Assembly: GCA_964057225.1 (NCBI GenBank)
Contig: OZ059894.1
Span: forward strand, 14,828,131-14,892,130
Direction: 5' to 3'
Source: Auanema rhodensis
Taxonomy: Eukaryota; Nematoda; Chromadorea; Rhabditida; Rhabditidae
DNA: 64,000 nt
Shown: one piece after another, positions 63,361-64,000 of the stretch
How the letters are laid out: each line of letters opens with the position of its first letter
How positions within the stretch are numbered: the stretch's first letter is position 1
Translations under genes and position numbers: made by a program
The notes under the pieces: model-generated
What the model saw: only the letters and a program-made list of their open reading frames with translations
The model's database searches: none
Told to the model about the DNA's origin: nothing

Positions 63361-64000
63361 GTATGTATATATGTAGAGAGAGAGAGGGAGAGAGGGAGAG
63401 AGAGATATATAGAGGGGTAATGTTTTGAAAAGATGATTGAAAGAAAGCAGAGAAACAAAAACTGTTCACGAGCTCTTAGGCGAGGAAAACGATACGAAAC
63501 TGATAATGTGATTGAGTACAGTAGAATACAAGGGGAACAAGTTGTAAAAGGATTATAAATTACATACTGTAATATGCATATTGTATTTTAATATATAATA
63601 TTGCAACCAAATCCTAATTGTGATAGATTTTAACTTAATTAATTGTCATCATTTTTCACAATGTCATATGGTATTCTCATGAAATAGTTTATGAGCATAC
63701 GGTATTTGAGAAAAAAAAATTCTTTTTCTTCAAAAAAATAATGCCTATATATATACATATATGAGTGAAATAAGAGCTAGCCATTATCCATTTATTTAGT
63801 CTTTTATGTAAATAAACTTAGTATAAATTCTCCATAAAGGTGCTAACAAACATGTATCTATCTGTCCGTAAAGGAACAATCAAAGTTATGGATTAATCTA
63901 TGTCATCCATCAGGCGGCATAAAGAGTTTCAGAGCACATCTAATAACATGATCAAACAAATGAAATCTCAATTGTCTAACTAAGAGAAAGAGATAGTTGT
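61770..64000. other. Upstream region of fos-1-like gene and unassigned DNA
   Basis: The likely 5' untranslated/promoter part includes TGACGTC (CRE-like) 14-20 bp before the start codon. G-runs occur at about 62142-62151, 62180-62187 and 62358-62368, next to GT-rich sequence. Alternating TA/TATG tracts lie at 63325-63373 followed by a GA tract. No convincing gene. Confidence 0.5.
63325..63410. repeat. (TA)n/(TATG)n plus GA microsatellite
   Basis: Runs of TATATA and TATG units followed directly by GAGAGAGGGAGAGAGGG-type repeats. Confidence 0.9.

Overview
The window is nuclear DNA of a nematode, most likely a chromadorean (rhabditid-like) species. It is AT-rich, coding exons are split by many 43-60 nt introns with TTTCAG-type acceptors, several start codons sit a few bases after an orphan 3' splice site (the hallmark of spliced-leader addition), and the gene set includes nematode-typical families (ground-like secreted protein, FOS-1-type bZIP, a FAU/eS30 fusion, a giant multi-Kunitz secreted protein). 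The species cannot be named from the sequence alone.

Layout. 1-7.1 kb is gene-poor and holds a decayed mariner transposase. 7.2-8.6 kb (-) encodes a membrane-anchored alpha-carbonic-anhydrase-like protein that seems to lack a zinc ligand. 9.9-15.8 kb (-) encodes a protein with three CXC-type cysteine clusters and an unfamiliar C-terminal half. 19.2-20.7 kb (+) is a proline-rich ground-like-domain secreted protein. 21.0-23.1 kb (-) is an ATP-grasp-like enzyme. 26.2-26.65 kb (-) is a small secreted peptide and 27.4-27.9 kb (-) a small conserved-looking protein. 29.6-31.1 kb (+) carries rps-30 (ubiquitin-like/eS30 fusion) followed about 140 bp later by an AROS/RPS19BP1-like gene, a probable operon.

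The outstanding structure is a giant near-perfect palindrome: 33418-41331 and 41643-49556 are 7914-bp inverted copies (mirror sum 82974) around a 311-bp unique spacer; I found one base difference. It carries two divergent, head-to-head copies of a secreted multi-Kunitz/EGF gene. The left copy is complete (ATG 40855, stop 31625, 14 Kunitz domains plus a cysteine-containing tail). The right copy (ATG 42119) is cut 4 bases into the intron after Kunitz domain 11, loses the splice donor consensus, runs into a stop ten codons later and meets an AATAAA about 70 bp on. The copies share an identical 476-bp upstream region with nuclear-receptor-type AGGTCA sites, so both could be expressed together from one bidirectional promoter.

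49.6-55.7 kb is non-coding and rich in GA/CT microsatellites. 55.8-57.6 kb (+) is a core-1 beta-1,3-galactosyltransferase (T-synthase family). 58.9-61.8 kb (-) is a Fos-family bZIP factor. The remainder to 64 kb shows no convincing gene.
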